Part shown: positions 50,163 to 59,062 of the stretch, piece after piece
Layout: each line of letters opens with the position of its first letter
Position numbering within the stretch: position 1 is the stretch's first letter
NCBI GenBank assembly: GCA_051117315.1
Contig: JBNPEA010000052.1
Span: 1 to 64,000 of the forward strand
Reading direction: 5' to 3'
DNA: 64,000 nucleotides
From: Salinarimonas sp051117315
Lineage (GTDB): Bacteria > Pseudomonadota > Alphaproteobacteria > Rhizobiales > Beijerinckiaceae
Notes under the pieces: model-generated
Told to the model about the DNA's origin: nothing
Seen by the model: only the letters and a program-made list of their open reading frames with translations
Databases searched by the model: none
Program-made: the position numbers and the translations under genes

Positions 50163-51203
50163 TCACTCGGGGGCGAGCAGGCCCGTCTCCGCGAGGTGGG
50201 CGGTGAGCGTGTCGAAGACGCGCTGGGCGTTGTCCGACTGCTCCGCGATCTTGCTCCACTCGCTCACGGCGATGGCGCGGAACCTGGCGCGCTCCTCGTC
50301 CGACCAGTCGTGGACCGTGATCTCCGGGTTGGCACGGGCCTCGGCCACGGCCTTCTGGTCCTCGAGCGCGAGCCGTGCGGTCATGTCCCGCGCGAAGTCG
50401 CGCACCGAGACTTCCAGGATCGCCTGGAGGTCCGCGGGCATCGAGTCCCAGGTCGCCTTGTTCATGGAGACCTCGATCAGCGGCAGCGAGTGGAAGCCCG
50501 GATAGACGGGGTGCTTGGCCACGTCGTGCAGGCCCTGCGCCTGGTTCGTCGAGAACACCGTGTAGTCGGCCGCGTCGATCACGCCCTTGTCGAGCGAGGT
50601 GAACACTTCCGAGCCGGGCAGGTTGACCGGCGCCGCGCCGGCCGCGGCGAAGACGTTCTGCACCAGCCCCTCGGGCGCGCGCAGCTTGAGGCCCTGGAGA
50701 TCGTCGACTCCCTCGAGCGGCACCTTCGAGACGAAGGACTCGAGGCCCGGCGTGGTCGCGCCGATGAACTGAAGGCCGTAGGGGTTGAGGAGCTCGTTCA
50801 TCAGCTCCTTGCCGCCGCCGTACTCGACGAACTGCAGCATCTGGTCGGGCGAGCTCCAGGCGCCGACGGGATTGGCGATCAGGCCGAAGGCCGGGTCCTT
50901 GCCGGTGAAGTAGCTCGTGTCGGTGACGTGCCCGTCGATGATGCCGGCGGCCACCGCGTCCTGCGTCTCCGTGTGCTCAACGATCGAGCCGACCGGGAGC
51001 ATCTCGATGGTGACGCGCCCGCCCGACATCTCGGCGACACGCTCGGCCCAGTCCTGCTTGAGCTCGAAGTTGGGGTTGCCGGCCGGGTCGGACGACTGGA
51101 AGCGCAGGGCGAAATCCTGCGCCGCCGCGTCCGTCGTCGCGAGGCCGGACGCGAGCACGAGCGCGGCAGCGCTCGCGACGATTGCTTCTCTGGCGTTCTT
51201 CAT
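50163..51203 (-). CDS. TRAP transporter substrate-binding protein (DctP type)
   Basis: A 346-residue periplasmic protein. The signal peptide covers about 28 residues (IVASAAALVLASGLATTDAAAQ), followed by FALRFQSSDPAGNPNFELKQ. DctP-type features are EMSGGRVTIEMLPVGSIVEH and the substrate-carboxylate arginine region in LQGLKLRAPEGLVQNVF. The start at 51203 has an AGGGAGGAAA site; a longer frame would spoil the signal peptide. It is the first gene of the TRAP set, with 188 bases of apparent promoter region upstream, where I saw no LacI-type operator. Confidence 0.91.
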   Translation of the reverse strand: MKNAREAIVASAAALVLASGLATTDAAAQDFALRFQSSDPAGNPNFELKQDWAERVAEMSGGRVTIEMLPVGSIVEHTETQDAVAAGIIDGHVTDTSYFTGKDPAFGLIANPVGAWSSPDQMLQFVEYGGGKELMNELLNPYGLQFIGATTPGLESFVSKVPLEGVDDLQGLKLRAPEGLVQNVFAAAGAAPVNLPGSEVFTSLDKGVIDAADYTVFSTNQAQGLHDVAKHPVYPGFHSLPLIEVSMNKATWDSMPADLQAILEVSVRDFARDMTARLALEDQKAVAEARANPEITVHDWSDEERARFRAIAVSEWSKIAEQSDNAQRVFDTLTAHLAETGLLAPE

Positions 51204-51391
51204 GTGGTTTTTTCCTCCCTCTACCCGCCTGGCGTGCCACGGCGGCATCCGGAAGGTCAATGCCGTGGTCGGGCGACGGGTCCGCCGTTCAGCGCGATTC
51301 TTCCTCGCCGCCGTCGGCTGCGACGATCCGGGCGGTCGCGGTGGCGGTGTGGATCGGCGTCATGCGCGGAGGTCCTCGGTCTCGGTGGGGG

Positions 51392-52438
51392 TCAAGGGGC
51401 GCCCGGGCTCTCGACGGCCTCGAGCGCGCGGATGGCGAAGCGCTCGGCGAGCGGCGCCAGGGTCGCAGCCTCCGCGGACGCCGCGTTGCCCGCCCGCGCC
51501 CTGTCGGCGATGCCGACGAAGATCACAGCGAAGCGGAACAGGGCGAACGCCACGTGGAAGGGCCGGAGCGGCGCGGTCGGGCGGGCATGGGCGTCGTATT
51601 CGGCGAGGAATGCCTCCCGCTCCGGGATTCCGGCGGCGCGCCAGTCGGTGCCGAGGATGCCGCCGTACTCCTCGGGCGCGCTGTGCCACGGCATGACGCT
51701 GAAGCCGAGATCGGCGAGCGGATGGCCCAGCGTCGCGAGCTCCCAGTCGAGCACGGCGATCACCCGCGGCTCGGTCGGGTGGATCATCAGATTGCCGATG
51801 CGGAAGTCGCCGTGGGCGATCGAGACAGCGCCGTCGTCCGGCGGCCGGTTGGCGGGGAGCCATTCGACGAGGCGGTCGAGCGCGGGGATGCGCGGGCCCG
51901 ACGAGGCACGGTACTGCTTCGTCCATCGGCCGATCTGGCGCTCGAAATAGTCGCCCGGGCGGCCGAAATCCGCGAGCCCCACCTCTTCGGGCCGCACCGC
52001 GTGCAGGCGCGCCAGCGTGCGGGCCATGGCGAGGTAGGTCGCGCGGCGCTCGTCGGGCGCGAGGCCGGGCAGCGCGGCGTCGGAGAAGACGCGGCCGTCG
52101 AGCCGTTCCATGACGTAGAACGGCGTGCCGAGCACGCTCTCGTCCTCCTCCAGCCACAGCGCCCGCGGGACCGGCACGTCCGTGGCACGAAGCGCACGCA
52201 GTACCCGGAACTCGCGCTCGACGGCGTGGGCGCCCGGCAGGATCGGCCCCGCCGGCTTCTTGCGCAGCACGAGCCGCGTCCCACCCCAGCCGATGAAGAA
52301 GGTCGGGTTCGACTGCCCGCCGCCGATCCGCTCGAGGGACAGCCCCGCCTCGTGAGGAAGCTTCGCGGCGAGCCAAGCCTCGAGCGAAGCCTTCAGCCGT
52401 GCGGTATCGTGATCGCGAACATCCTCGTCGGTGGTCAT
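51392..52438 (-). CDS. Aminoglycoside phosphotransferase-fold protein
   Basis: A 348-residue protein of the APH/choline-kinase fold. The N-lobe shows LRKKPAGPILPGAHAVEREF, the catalytic loop HGDFRIGNLMIHP (Asp and Asn of the Brenner-type motif), and the metal-binding LDWELATLGHPLADLG. This form is also the N-terminal domain of ACAD10/11-type proteins, which phosphorylate hydroxyacyl compounds, so a small hydroxylated metabolite is more likely than an antibiotic. It follows the zinc dehydrogenase gene after 81 bases on the same strand and may phosphorylate an intermediate of that pathway. Confidence 0.85.
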   Translation of the reverse strand: MTTDEDVRDHDTARLKASLEAWLAAKLPHEAGLSLERIGGGQSNPTFFIGWGGTRLVLRKKPAGPILPGAHAVEREFRVLRALRATDVPVPRALWLEEDESVLGTPFYVMERLDGRVFSDAALPGLAPDERRATYLAMARTLARLHAVRPEEVGLADFGRPGDYFERQIGRWTKQYRASSGPRIPALDRLVEWLPANRPPDDGAVSIAHGDFRIGNLMIHPTEPRVIAVLDWELATLGHPLADLGFSVMPWHSAPEEYGGILGTDWRAAGIPEREAFLAEYDAHARPTAPLRPFHVAFALFRFAVIFVGIADRARAGNAASAEAATLAPLAERFAIRALEAVESPGAP

Positions 52439-52519
52439 CTGCGCATTCTGGATTCAGAACGCGGGGATCAAGGCACCGGCGCCGCTGCCTGTCAATCTCC
52501 GCCGTCTCGATCCTGGCGC

Positions 52520-53470
52520 CTACGGAACGAGGAGCACCTTCGGCGCCGCCACGCTGCCGGCGGCGAGTGCCGCGAAGACCGCCGGGCCGTCGGCGAGCGG
52601 CCTGATCTCGACGAGCGCGTCGAGATGGCGGGTCACGGGCAGGCGGCCGTCGAAGATCGCGGCCGCCGTCTCGCGGAAGTCCTCGGCGGTGTAGGTGTAG
52701 GTGCCGAAGAACGTCACCTCCTGGAGCGTCGCGGTGCGCGGGTCGAAGCCGCCGACGCCGCCGCCGAGCCCGATATGCGCGATGACGCCCCCCGGGCGCA
52801 CGGCGGCGAAGGCGGCGGCGCGGGTCGCGTCGATGCCCACCGCGTCGATCACGGTCTGCGCCGGCGTGGGCGCATCCGTCACGACGACGCCCTCGAGGCC
52901 CGAGAGCCGCTCGGCGCGGGCCGGGTTCGGCTCGACCACGGTGACGCTCTGCGCGCCCTGCGCCACGAGGGCGAGCGCCGCGCCCGTCCCGATCGCCCCG
53001 CCGCCCAGGACGAGTGCGTGGCCGAGCGGCGCGATCCGGCGTGCGAGCCGCACGGCGTGCCAGCCGCAGGCGAGCGGCTCGGCCAGCGCGGCCGCCGCGA
53101 GCGGCACGCCGTCGGGGATGGCGACGCAGTACTGCTCGGGCGCCGAGACGGCCTGTGCGAAGCCGCCCGGGCGCGGGGGCATCGAGAGGATCCTGCGGTC
53201 CGGGCAGAGATTGTCGCGCCCCGAGGTGCAATACGCGCAGGTTCCGCAGGTCGCGAGCGGATTGACCGCGACCGCCCGCCCCTGCGTGTCGGTGCCCACG
53301 ATCTCGTGGCCGAGCACGATCGGCGTCGGCCGGCGCGGATCGTGGCCGGCATAGGCGTGCATGTCCGAGCCGCAGACGCCGCAGAAGGCCACACGGACGA
53401 CGTCGGTGTCGGGCGCGGGCAGGTCCCGGATCTCGAGCCGGTGGGGTGCGGTCTGGACGAGCGCCTTCAT
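52520..53470 (-). CDS. Zinc-dependent alcohol dehydrogenase (L-idonate 5-dehydrogenase-like)
   Basis: A 316-residue medium-chain dehydrogenase, shorter than the usual 340. The catalytic zinc site uses Cys33 (GVCGSDMH) and His55/Glu56 (LGHEIVG). The structural zinc site has Cys75, Cys78, Cys81 and Cys89 (CGTCAYCTSGRDNLC). The cofactor loop is VLGGGAIGTGAALALV. It overlaps the SDR gene by four bases. Together with the SDR and the HpsN-like enzyme it may interconvert stereoisomers of a dihydroxy sulfonate through the ketone, the role proposed for HpsO/HpsP; a polyol substrate is the alternative. Confidence 0.88.
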   Translation of the reverse strand: MKALVQTAPHRLEIRDLPAPDTDVVRVAFCGVCGSDMHAYAGHDPRRPTPIVLGHEIVGTDTQGRAVAVNPLATCGTCAYCTSGRDNLCPDRRILSMPPRPGGFAQAVSAPEQYCVAIPDGVPLAAAALAEPLACGWHAVRLARRIAPLGHALVLGGGAIGTGAALALVAQGAQSVTVVEPNPARAERLSGLEGVVVTDAPTPAQTVIDAVGIDATRAAAFAAVRPGGVIAHIGLGGGVGGFDPRTATLQEVTFFGTYTYTAEDFRETAAAIFDGRLPVTRHLDALVEIRPLADGPAVFAALAAGSVAAPKVLLVP

Positions 53471-54213
53471 TTCGCGGTGAACCCCCCGTCGACATGCAGA
53501 ACCTGGCCGGTGACGTAGGCCGAGGCGGGCGAGCACAGGAAGAGCGTCGGGCCGTCGAGATCGGAGAGTGCGCCGTTGCGGCCGATGCAGGTCTGCGCCG
53601 CGTTCCGAGCCGCCCGCTCGGGATCGGCGAAGACCGGGCCGGTCAGCTCGGTCGGGAAGAACCCCGGCGCGATGGCGTTGGCCGTGATCCCTCGCGCCGA
53701 CCACGACTCCGCCATCGCCCGGGTCAGCTGCGCGACGCCGCCCTTCGAGGCGCCGTAGGGGATCGAGTTCGCGAAGGCGCGCGACGATTGCAGCGAGGCG
53801 AAGGTGACGATGCGTCCCCAGTCCCCCATGCCCGGCACCAGCGCGCGCGACAGGAAGAAGGGGACCTTCAGGTTCAGGTCGAGCGTCGCGTCCCAAGTCC
53901 GGTCCGAGATCTCGTCCCACGGCTCGCGCAGGTTCACGCCCGCCGCGTGGAGCACGATCTGCGGCGCGCCGAAGGGCGCGGCGAGCGCGCGGGCGAAGTC
54001 GTCCCAGTTCTCGATCGCCGCGAGATCCGCCGGGCAGGCGGCGATGCCCGCGCCGAGGCCGTCGAGCGCCTCGGCGCGGCGGGCGACCGCAACAACGCGT
54101 GCGCCGTGCGCGGCGAGCATGCGCGCGAGATGCCCGCCGATCCCCGACGAGGCGCCGGTGACGACGGCGATCCGCCCCGCGACGTCGAACAGCCGCTCTT
54201 GAGGACCGTTCAC
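53467..54213 (-). CDS. SDR-family oxidoreductase in the HpsN-like operon
   Basis: A 248-residue classical SDR: TGASSGIGGHLARMLAAHGA, LHAAGVNLREPWDE (replacing the usual NNAG), SIPYGASKGG with the YxxxK pair, and the ending GQVLHVDGGFTAK. The start is GTG at 54213, chosen because GTGA overlaps the HisD-family stop; it leaves a short N-terminus before LFDVAGRIAV. Overlaps at both ends show tight operon coupling. It should oxidise or reduce the C2 hydroxyl of the same compound as its neighbours. A gluconate 5-dehydrogenase-like role is possible. Confidence 0.87.
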   Translation of the reverse strand: MNGPQERLFDVAGRIAVVTGASSGIGGHLARMLAAHGARVVAVARRAEALDGLGAGIAACPADLAAIENWDDFARALAAPFGAPQIVLHAAGVNLREPWDEISDRTWDATLDLNLKVPFFLSRALVPGMGDWGRIVTFASLQSSRAFANSIPYGASKGGVAQLTRAMAESWSARGITANAIAPGFFPTELTGPVFADPERAARNAAQTCIGRNGALSDLDGPTLFLCSPASAYVTGQVLHVDGGFTAK

Positions 54214-55511
54214 GGCGTGGCGCTCAGGTCGAAGTTCTCGCCGGGGAAATACTTGGCGAGGCGCACGTCGGCCGTGCGGGCGTGGCCCTCCATTCCCTCG
54301 AGCCGGCTGATGCGCGCGCAGGCCTGGCCGATCGCGCGGTTCGCCTCGCGGGTCGACCGCTGCCAGGTCACCGTCTTGATGAACTTGCCGACCGAGAGCC
54401 CGCCCGTGTAGTGCGCCGCGCCCTTGGTCGGCAGGACGTGGTTGGGACCCGCGCACTTGTCGCCGTAGGCCACCGTCGTCTCCTCGCCGAGGAACAGCGA
54501 GCCGTAGTTCGTCAGGTTGGCGAGCCACCAGTCGAGGTCCTGGGCCTGGACCTGGAGATGCTCGGAGGCGTAGCCGTCGCTGATACGCACCGCTTCCTCG
54601 CGGCTCTCGGCGAGGACGATCTCGCCGTACTCGTCCCAGGCGCGGGTCGCGTTCTCGCGATTGAGATCGGGCAGCTCGGCGATGCAGCGCGGCACGAGGC
54701 GCGCGACCTCCTCAGCCAGGGCACGGTCGGTGGCGATCAGCCAGACCGGCGAGTTGTAGCCGTGCTCGGCCTGGCCGACGAGGTCCCAGGCCACGATCTC
54801 GGGATCGGCCGTCTCGTCGGCGATCACCATGCTCTCGGTCGGGCCGGCGAACATGTCGATGCCCACGCGGCCGAACAGGATGCGCTTGGCCTCCGCCACG
54901 AACTGGTTGCCCGGCCCGGCGAGGACACGCGCCTGCGGCGTGCCGAACAGGCCGAACGCCATCGCCGCGATGCCCTGCACGCCGCCGAGGTTGAGGATCC
55001 GGTCCGCACCGCAGACGTCGAGCGCATAGAGCACGGCGGGGTTCATGCCGACGCCGGGCTTGGGCGGCGAGCAGGCGGCGATGTGGCCGACGCCGGCGAC
55101 CTTGGCGGTCGTCACCGTCATGATCGCGCTCGCCACGTGGGCGTAGCGGCCGCCGGGCGCGTAGCAGCCGACCGCCGAGACGGGGATCTGGCGCTGGCCG
55201 GCGACGAGGCCGGGCACGACCTCGTACTCGACGTCCTGCAGGCTCGCGCGCTGGCGCTCGGCGAAGCGCCGAACGTTGTCGCGGGCGAAGCGGATGTCGT
55301 CCTTGAGCTTCTGGGCGACCTCGTCCGCGGCCGCGGCCCGCTCCGCGTCTGAGACGACGATCTCGCCGTCGTAGCCGTCGAGCTCCCGGGCGTAGCGGCG
55401 GGCGACGTCGTCGCCGCCCGCCTCGATGGCGTCGAGGATGGATTGTACCGTATCGCGGACGCTCCGCTCGTCCGTCGCTGCCGTCTTGCGCGCCGTCTTC
55501 AGGTATTCCAT
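54210..55511 (-). CDS. hpsN: HisD-family dehydrogenase, probably sulfopropanediol 3-dehydrogenase (HpsN-like)
   Basis: A 433-residue zinc enzyme of the histidinol dehydrogenase family. Zinc ligands in HisD terms are Gln247 and His250 (GQAEHG), Asp351 and His410; the catalytic Glu317/His318 pair lies in SEHLQVQ, with His358 in GPNHVLPTKG. The N-terminus MEYLKTARKTAATDE and the segments WWLANLTNYGSLFLGEETTV and GGLSVGKFIKTVTWQRSTRE match what I know of HpsN, which oxidises (R)-2,3-dihydroxypropane-1-sulfonate to sulfolactate. There are no other histidine genes here. It is flanked by a sulfonate-type ABC importer and two dehydrogenases. A different primary alcohol as substrate remains possible. 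Confidence 0.8.
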   Translation of the reverse strand: MEYLKTARKTAATDERSVRDTVQSILDAIEAGGDDVARRYARELDGYDGEIVVSDAERAAAADEVAQKLKDDIRFARDNVRRFAERQRASLQDVEYEVVPGLVAGQRQIPVSAVGCYAPGGRYAHVASAIMTVTTAKVAGVGHIAACSPPKPGVGMNPAVLYALDVCGADRILNLGGVQGIAAMAFGLFGTPQARVLAGPGNQFVAEAKRILFGRVGIDMFAGPTESMVIADETADPEIVAWDLVGQAEHGYNSPVWLIATDRALAEEVARLVPRCIAELPDLNRENATRAWDEYGEIVLAESREEAVRISDGYASEHLQVQAQDLDWWLANLTNYGSLFLGEETTVAYGDKCAGPNHVLPTKGAAHYTGGLSVGKFIKTVTWQRSTREANRAIGQACARISRLEGMEGHARTADVRLAKYFPGENFDLSATP

Positions 55512-55536
55512 TCTCGTCTCCAGTCGGTTCGAAACG

Positions 55537-56583
55537 TCACTCGCCGCGGGCGAAGGCCGCGAGCTCGGGCGTGTCGGCGACGAGCCGCATGTAGGTGGGA
55601 TCGACGAAGGTCGCGGCGTCGAGCTCGCTCTCCAGCGTGCCCGTCGAGGTCATGTAGCCGCCGAGCCCGTTGAACCACTCGACCGCCGTCGGGGCGTCGC
55701 CCTCCATGATCTCGAGCTGCTCGTCGAGGGTGAACATCGGCCGCAGCGCGATCTCCTGGCGCAGGAACTCCTCCGGGAGCTCGACGCCGGTGAGCGCGTA
55801 GAAGTCGGCCATCATCGCGACCGCCTCGTCGTTGTTGTCGCGGATGTAGTCGACACCGCGCAGGAAGACCGCGAGGTAGCGCGCGACGAGCTCGGGATTG
55901 GCCTCGGCGTAGTCGCGCCGCGCGATCAGGGCGCCGGGCACGATGGCGCCCGCGTCCTGGCCCGAGCAGAGCAGCTCCGCGCCGGCGCGGTCCTGCAGGG
56001 TGTAGATGTTGGGCGCCCACAGGCCGGCCATCTTGCCGGTGCCGCTGGCGAAGGCGCTGATGATCTCGCCCTGGTTCAGGTTCACCACCTCCACGTCCTC
56101 GGGATAGCTCAGCCCGAAGCTCTCGATGCAGGCCGCGGACGCGTACTCGCCCGTCGAGTTCGTGGTGACGAGCAGCCGCTGGCCGCGCAGCTGGCCGGCG
56201 GGATCGGCGCGGATCGCCTCCGCCTCGTCGCCGCGCACCATCATCGCGTTGGTGGCGCTCTCGTTGTTGGTGATGCCGATCGTGACGATGTCGAAGCGTG
56301 CGGCGCCCAGCACGGCCGGCGCGGAGCCGGTGCCGCCGACGTCCCAGTCGCCGGCGGCGGCCGCCGCGACCTGCGGCGCCCCCGAGGGGAACGTGGAGTA
56401 GCTCGGGGAGAGCCCGAGCTCCGCCCACCAGCCCTTCTGATCGGCGATGTAGTAGGGCAGCGCCCAGTAGAGTGCCGGCTGGTAGGACACCTGGATCTCG
56501 GTGACGGCGTCCTGGGCGGCCGCGGCGCCCGGAAGCGCCAGTGCCGCGGCGAAGAGCAAGGTGGTCGTCCGCTTGATGGCCAT
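55537..56583 (-). CDS. Taurine/nitrate-type ABC transporter substrate-binding protein
   Basis: A 348-residue periplasmic protein of the SsuA/TauA/ThiY-like type-2 fold. The signal peptide is about 22 residues (LLFAAALALPGAAAAQ). Typical stretches are VSYQPALYWALPYYIADQKG, AAAGDWDVGGTGSAPAVLG and GITNNESATNAMMVRGDE. The start at 56583 removes a basic extension. It lies between the ATPase gene and the HpsN-like gene in the same operon. The ligand is probably a small sulfonate given the next enzymes, but amines and pyrimidines also bind proteins of this class. Confidence 0.88.
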   Translation of the reverse strand: MAIKRTTTLLFAAALALPGAAAAQDAVTEIQVSYQPALYWALPYYIADQKGWWAELGLSPSYSTFPSGAPQVAAAAAGDWDVGGTGSAPAVLGAARFDIVTIGITNNESATNAMMVRGDEAEAIRADPAGQLRGQRLLVTTNSTGEYASAACIESFGLSYPEDVEVVNLNQGEIISAFASGTGKMAGLWAPNIYTLQDRAGAELLCSGQDAGAIVPGALIARRDYAEANPELVARYLAVFLRGVDYIRDNNDEAVAMMADFYALTGVELPEEFLRQEIALRPMFTLDEQLEIMEGDAPTAVEWFNGLGGYMTSTGTLESELDAATFVDPTYMRLVADTPELAAFARGE

Positions 56584-56605
56584 TTGATCGGTTCCCCTCT
56601 TGTTT

Positions 56606-57400
56606 TCAGACGTCGGTGCCCATCTGCTCGCGCAGGAGACGCCAGACCTGCCCGCGCAGGTGCGTGAAGCTCGGCTTCTCCATGACATCGTCGATGGGCT
56701 CTTCGGACCACGTCTCGGCCTGCCGCGTGGAGGCGACGTCGATCACCTCGCGGATGTGGCCGGGATTGCGGCCCATCACCACCACGCGGTCGGCGAGGTA
56801 GACCGCCTCCTCGACCGAGTGGGTGATGAACATGACGGTGCGCGGATTCCCCTTGGAGACGCGCACCAGCTCCTCCTGCATGATGGTGCGCGTCTGCGCG
56901 TCGAGCGCACCGAAGGGCTCGTCCATCAGGAGCACGCCCGGATCCGTCGCGTAGCTGCGGGCGATCGCCACGCGTTGCTGCATGCCACCCGACAGCTGAT
57001 GGGGGTACTTGTCCGCCGTCCCCTCCATCTTCATCAGCTGAAGATAGTATTCGACGGCCTGCTCGCGCTCGCTCTTCGAGGCGCCGCGCGACCGCATGCC
57101 GAAGACGATGTTCTCGCGGACCGTCTTCCACGGGAACAGCGCGAACTGCTGGAAGACGACCGCACGATCGGGGCCCGGCCCCTTGACCGCCTTGCCGGCC
57201 ACGCGGATCTCCCCGCGGCTGACCGATTCGAGTCCGGCGACCATGCGCATCAGCGTGGTCTTGCCGCAGCCGGATGGTCCGACGACCGAGATGAACTCGC
57301 GGTCGGCGACGTGCAGGTCCACCGCGTCGATCGCGAGGAAGGGCTTGGCGCCGCCCTCGCCGAAGATCTTGGACGCCTTGTCGATGACGATCTCGCTCAT
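56606..57400 (-). CDS. Taurine/sulfonate-type ABC transporter ATPase
   Basis: A 264-residue ATPase of the TauB/SsuB class: Walker A GPSGCGKTT, Q-loop VFQQFALFPWKTVREN, signature LSGGMQQRVAIARSYA, Walker B VLLMDEPFGALDAQTR and the H-loop FITHSVEEAVYLADRVVVM. The start overlaps the permease stop by four bases. It would energise the two permeases at 57397-58991. The C-terminal 30 residues continue past the core, as usual for this class. Confidence 0.92.
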   Translation of the reverse strand: MSEIVIDKASKIFGEGGAKPFLAIDAVDLHVADREFISVVGPSGCGKTTLMRMVAGLESVSRGEIRVAGKAVKGPGPDRAVVFQQFALFPWKTVRENIVFGMRSRGASKSEREQAVEYYLQLMKMEGTADKYPHQLSGGMQQRVAIARSYATDPGVLLMDEPFGALDAQTRTIMQEELVRVSKGNPRTVMFITHSVEEAVYLADRVVVMGRNPGHIREVIDVASTRQAETWSEEPIDDVMEKPSFTHLRGQVWRLLREQMGTDV

Positions 57401-58170
57401 TGTCCTTCCCACTTCCGGCGTACCGCCGTCTCGACGGAGCGCAGCCCCACGTCGATGAGGAGACCGATCAGGCCGATCACCAGCATGGCGGTGATCACGG
57501 TCTGCGGGCTGAGGTTCGATTGGCCCTGGATCATGACGTAGCCGATGCCGGAGCTCACCACGATCAGCTCGGCCCCGATCAGCGATTGCCAGCCGAGGCC
57601 CGCCGAGACGCGCAGGCCGGCGACGATCGAAGGCAGGGCTCCCGGCAGGAGCACCTCGGTCGCGATCCGCAGCTCGGACGCGCCGTGGGTCTGCGCCGCC
57701 TCGATCAGGTGCTTGTCGACGAGGCGCGCCCCGCGATAGGCGTTGATCACGCACGGCGCGAAGGCGCCGGTGAAGATCACCATGATGGCGCCACCGACCC
57801 CGGTGCCGAACCAGAGGGCCGCGAACGGCACCCAGGCGAGAGGTGCGACGTAGCGATAGGCTTCGAAGACCGGCGTGACGATGTCCTCCAGCAGCCGGAA
57901 GCGGCCCATCATCAGGCCGAGCGGGACGCCGATCGCCGTGGCGAGGCCGAAGCCGCCGAGAAAGCGCAGGAAGGACGAGAAGGCGTGCTCCCACAGGAGC
58001 GCCCCGGCGAAGGGCCGCTGCATCATCGATATCGCGCGCTCGACGACCGACAGCGGCGACGGCAGAACGAACGCCGAGACGAGGCCGGCTGCCGTGACGC
58101 CCTGCCAGACGCCCAGGAAGAGAGCGAGGCCGGCGACCCCGTAGGTCCACAGAGGGATCTCGCGCGTCAC
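57397..58170 (-). CDS. Taurine/sulfonate-type ABC transporter permease 1
   Basis: A 257-residue inner-membrane permease with six helices and the EAA loop EAAQTHGASELRIATEVLLP. The segment GLRVSAGLGWQSLIGAELIV is typical of TauC/SsuC. It overlaps both neighbours by four bases. The presence of two different permeases in this class suggests a heterodimeric channel, in contrast to the single TauC of Escherichia coli. Confidence 0.9.
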   Translation of the reverse strand: MTREIPLWTYGVAGLALFLGVWQGVTAAGLVSAFVLPSPLSVVERAISMMQRPFAGALLWEHAFSSFLRFLGGFGLATAIGVPLGLMMGRFRLLEDIVTPVFEAYRYVAPLAWVPFAALWFGTGVGGAIMVIFTGAFAPCVINAYRGARLVDKHLIEAAQTHGASELRIATEVLLPGALPSIVAGLRVSAGLGWQSLIGAELIVVSSGIGYVMIQGQSNLSPQTVITAMLVIGLIGLLIDVGLRSVETAVRRKWEGQ

Positions 58171-58991
58171 GGCTCTGCCCTCCAGCGGATCAAGCGCTTC
58201 TCGAGCTTCGTCAGCAGGATGGTGGTGGCCGCGCCCGCGATCGCGATGGCCACCATGGCGACCAGGATCATCGGCGTGTTGACGTCGCGATAGGCGGTCT
58301 GCAGCGCCCGGCCGAGCCCCAGGAAGGCGCCGACCAGCTCGGCCGCGACCAGCGTCGTCCAGCTCGCCTGGAGAGACAGCCGCAGGCCGGTGAAGATCAT
58401 CGGCGAGGCGTCGGGGAGGTAGACCTCGCGCACCACCCTCGAGGGCGTGGCGCCGTGGACCAGCGCGGCCTCGATCAGATGGCGGCGCACGTTGCGCACG
58501 CCGGTGTAAGTGTTGATGACGGACGGCACGAAGGCGGATACGAAGATCACGAACACCTTCGAGGCGTCACCGAGGCCGAACCAGACGATGGCGAGCGGGA
58601 TCCACGCGAGCGGCGGTATCGGCCGCAGGACGAGGAAGATCGGATTGACGAAGGCCTCGACGCGACGGTCGTACCCCATCACGAAGCCGAGCGGCACGCC
58701 GACGCAGACGGCCGTGAAGAACCCGATCAGCACCAGCCGGATGCTCTGCACGACGTGCTCGACGAGCGTTCCGCCGGCATACCCGTCGGTCCAGATGCGC
58801 TCGAGAGCCGCCAGGAACGCTCCCGGCGAGGGGAAGCGCGCCGGGCCGACGAGACCGAGCACGCTCGTCGACAGCCACCAGACGACCAGGAGGACGACCA
58901 CGGTGAGGACGCCCGTCACCACCGATCGTCCCGCCCGCAGCTTCGGCCGAACGCGTTTCGCCGGGGGCTGCTCCACGACCGTCATAGCCAT
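58167..58991 (-). CDS. Taurine/sulfonate-type ABC transporter permease 2
   Basis: A 274-residue permease, first gene of the minus-strand operon. It shows the EAA loop EAALVHGATPSRVVREVYLP and the TauC-like GLRLSLQASWTTLVAAELVG. The N-terminal 25 residues are basic and cytoplasmic. The promoter region is shared with the divergent LacI gene and contains two operator-like sites, so the whole operon down to the dehydrogenases is probably under that repressor. Confidence 0.9.
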   Translation of the reverse strand: MAMTVVEQPPAKRVRPKLRAGRSVVTGVLTVVVLLVVWWLSTSVLGLVGPARFPSPGAFLAALERIWTDGYAGGTLVEHVVQSIRLVLIGFFTAVCVGVPLGFVMGYDRRVEAFVNPIFLVLRPIPPLAWIPLAIVWFGLGDASKVFVIFVSAFVPSVINTYTGVRNVRRHLIEAALVHGATPSRVVREVYLPDASPMIFTGLRLSLQASWTTLVAAELVGAFLGLGRALQTAYRDVNTPMILVAMVAIAIAGAATTILLTKLEKRLIRWRAEP

Positions 58992-59028
58992 CGTCCCCTC
59001 CCATGGACCGATGCCGATCCCTCGCGAT

Positions 59029-59042
59029 TGTTTGCGCTTTCA
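59029..59042. promoter_or_regulatory. Candidate LacI operator 1
   Basis: TGTTTGCGCTTTCA agrees with the second site at 59049-59062 in 11 of 14 positions and has the central CG step of LacI-family operators. It lies between the divergent permease (58991) and LacI (59063) starts. Confidence 0.6.
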
Positions 59043-59048
59043 ATGAAG

Positions 59049-59062
59049 TGTATACGCTTACA
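59049..59062. promoter_or_regulatory. Candidate LacI operator 2
   Basis: TGTATACGCTTACA is an imperfect palindrome (TGTAnnCGnnTACA) ending directly before the LacI start codon. It is exactly 20 bases, two helical turns, from operator 1, which suits two dimers on one DNA face and autorepression. Confidence 0.62.

Noticed and set aside
54210..55511. Histidine-biosynthetic hisD
   Set aside because: The HisD fold and zinc ligands are present, but the N-terminus and several segments follow HpsN, no other his gene is near, and the operon partners are transport and alcohol dehydrogenase genes.
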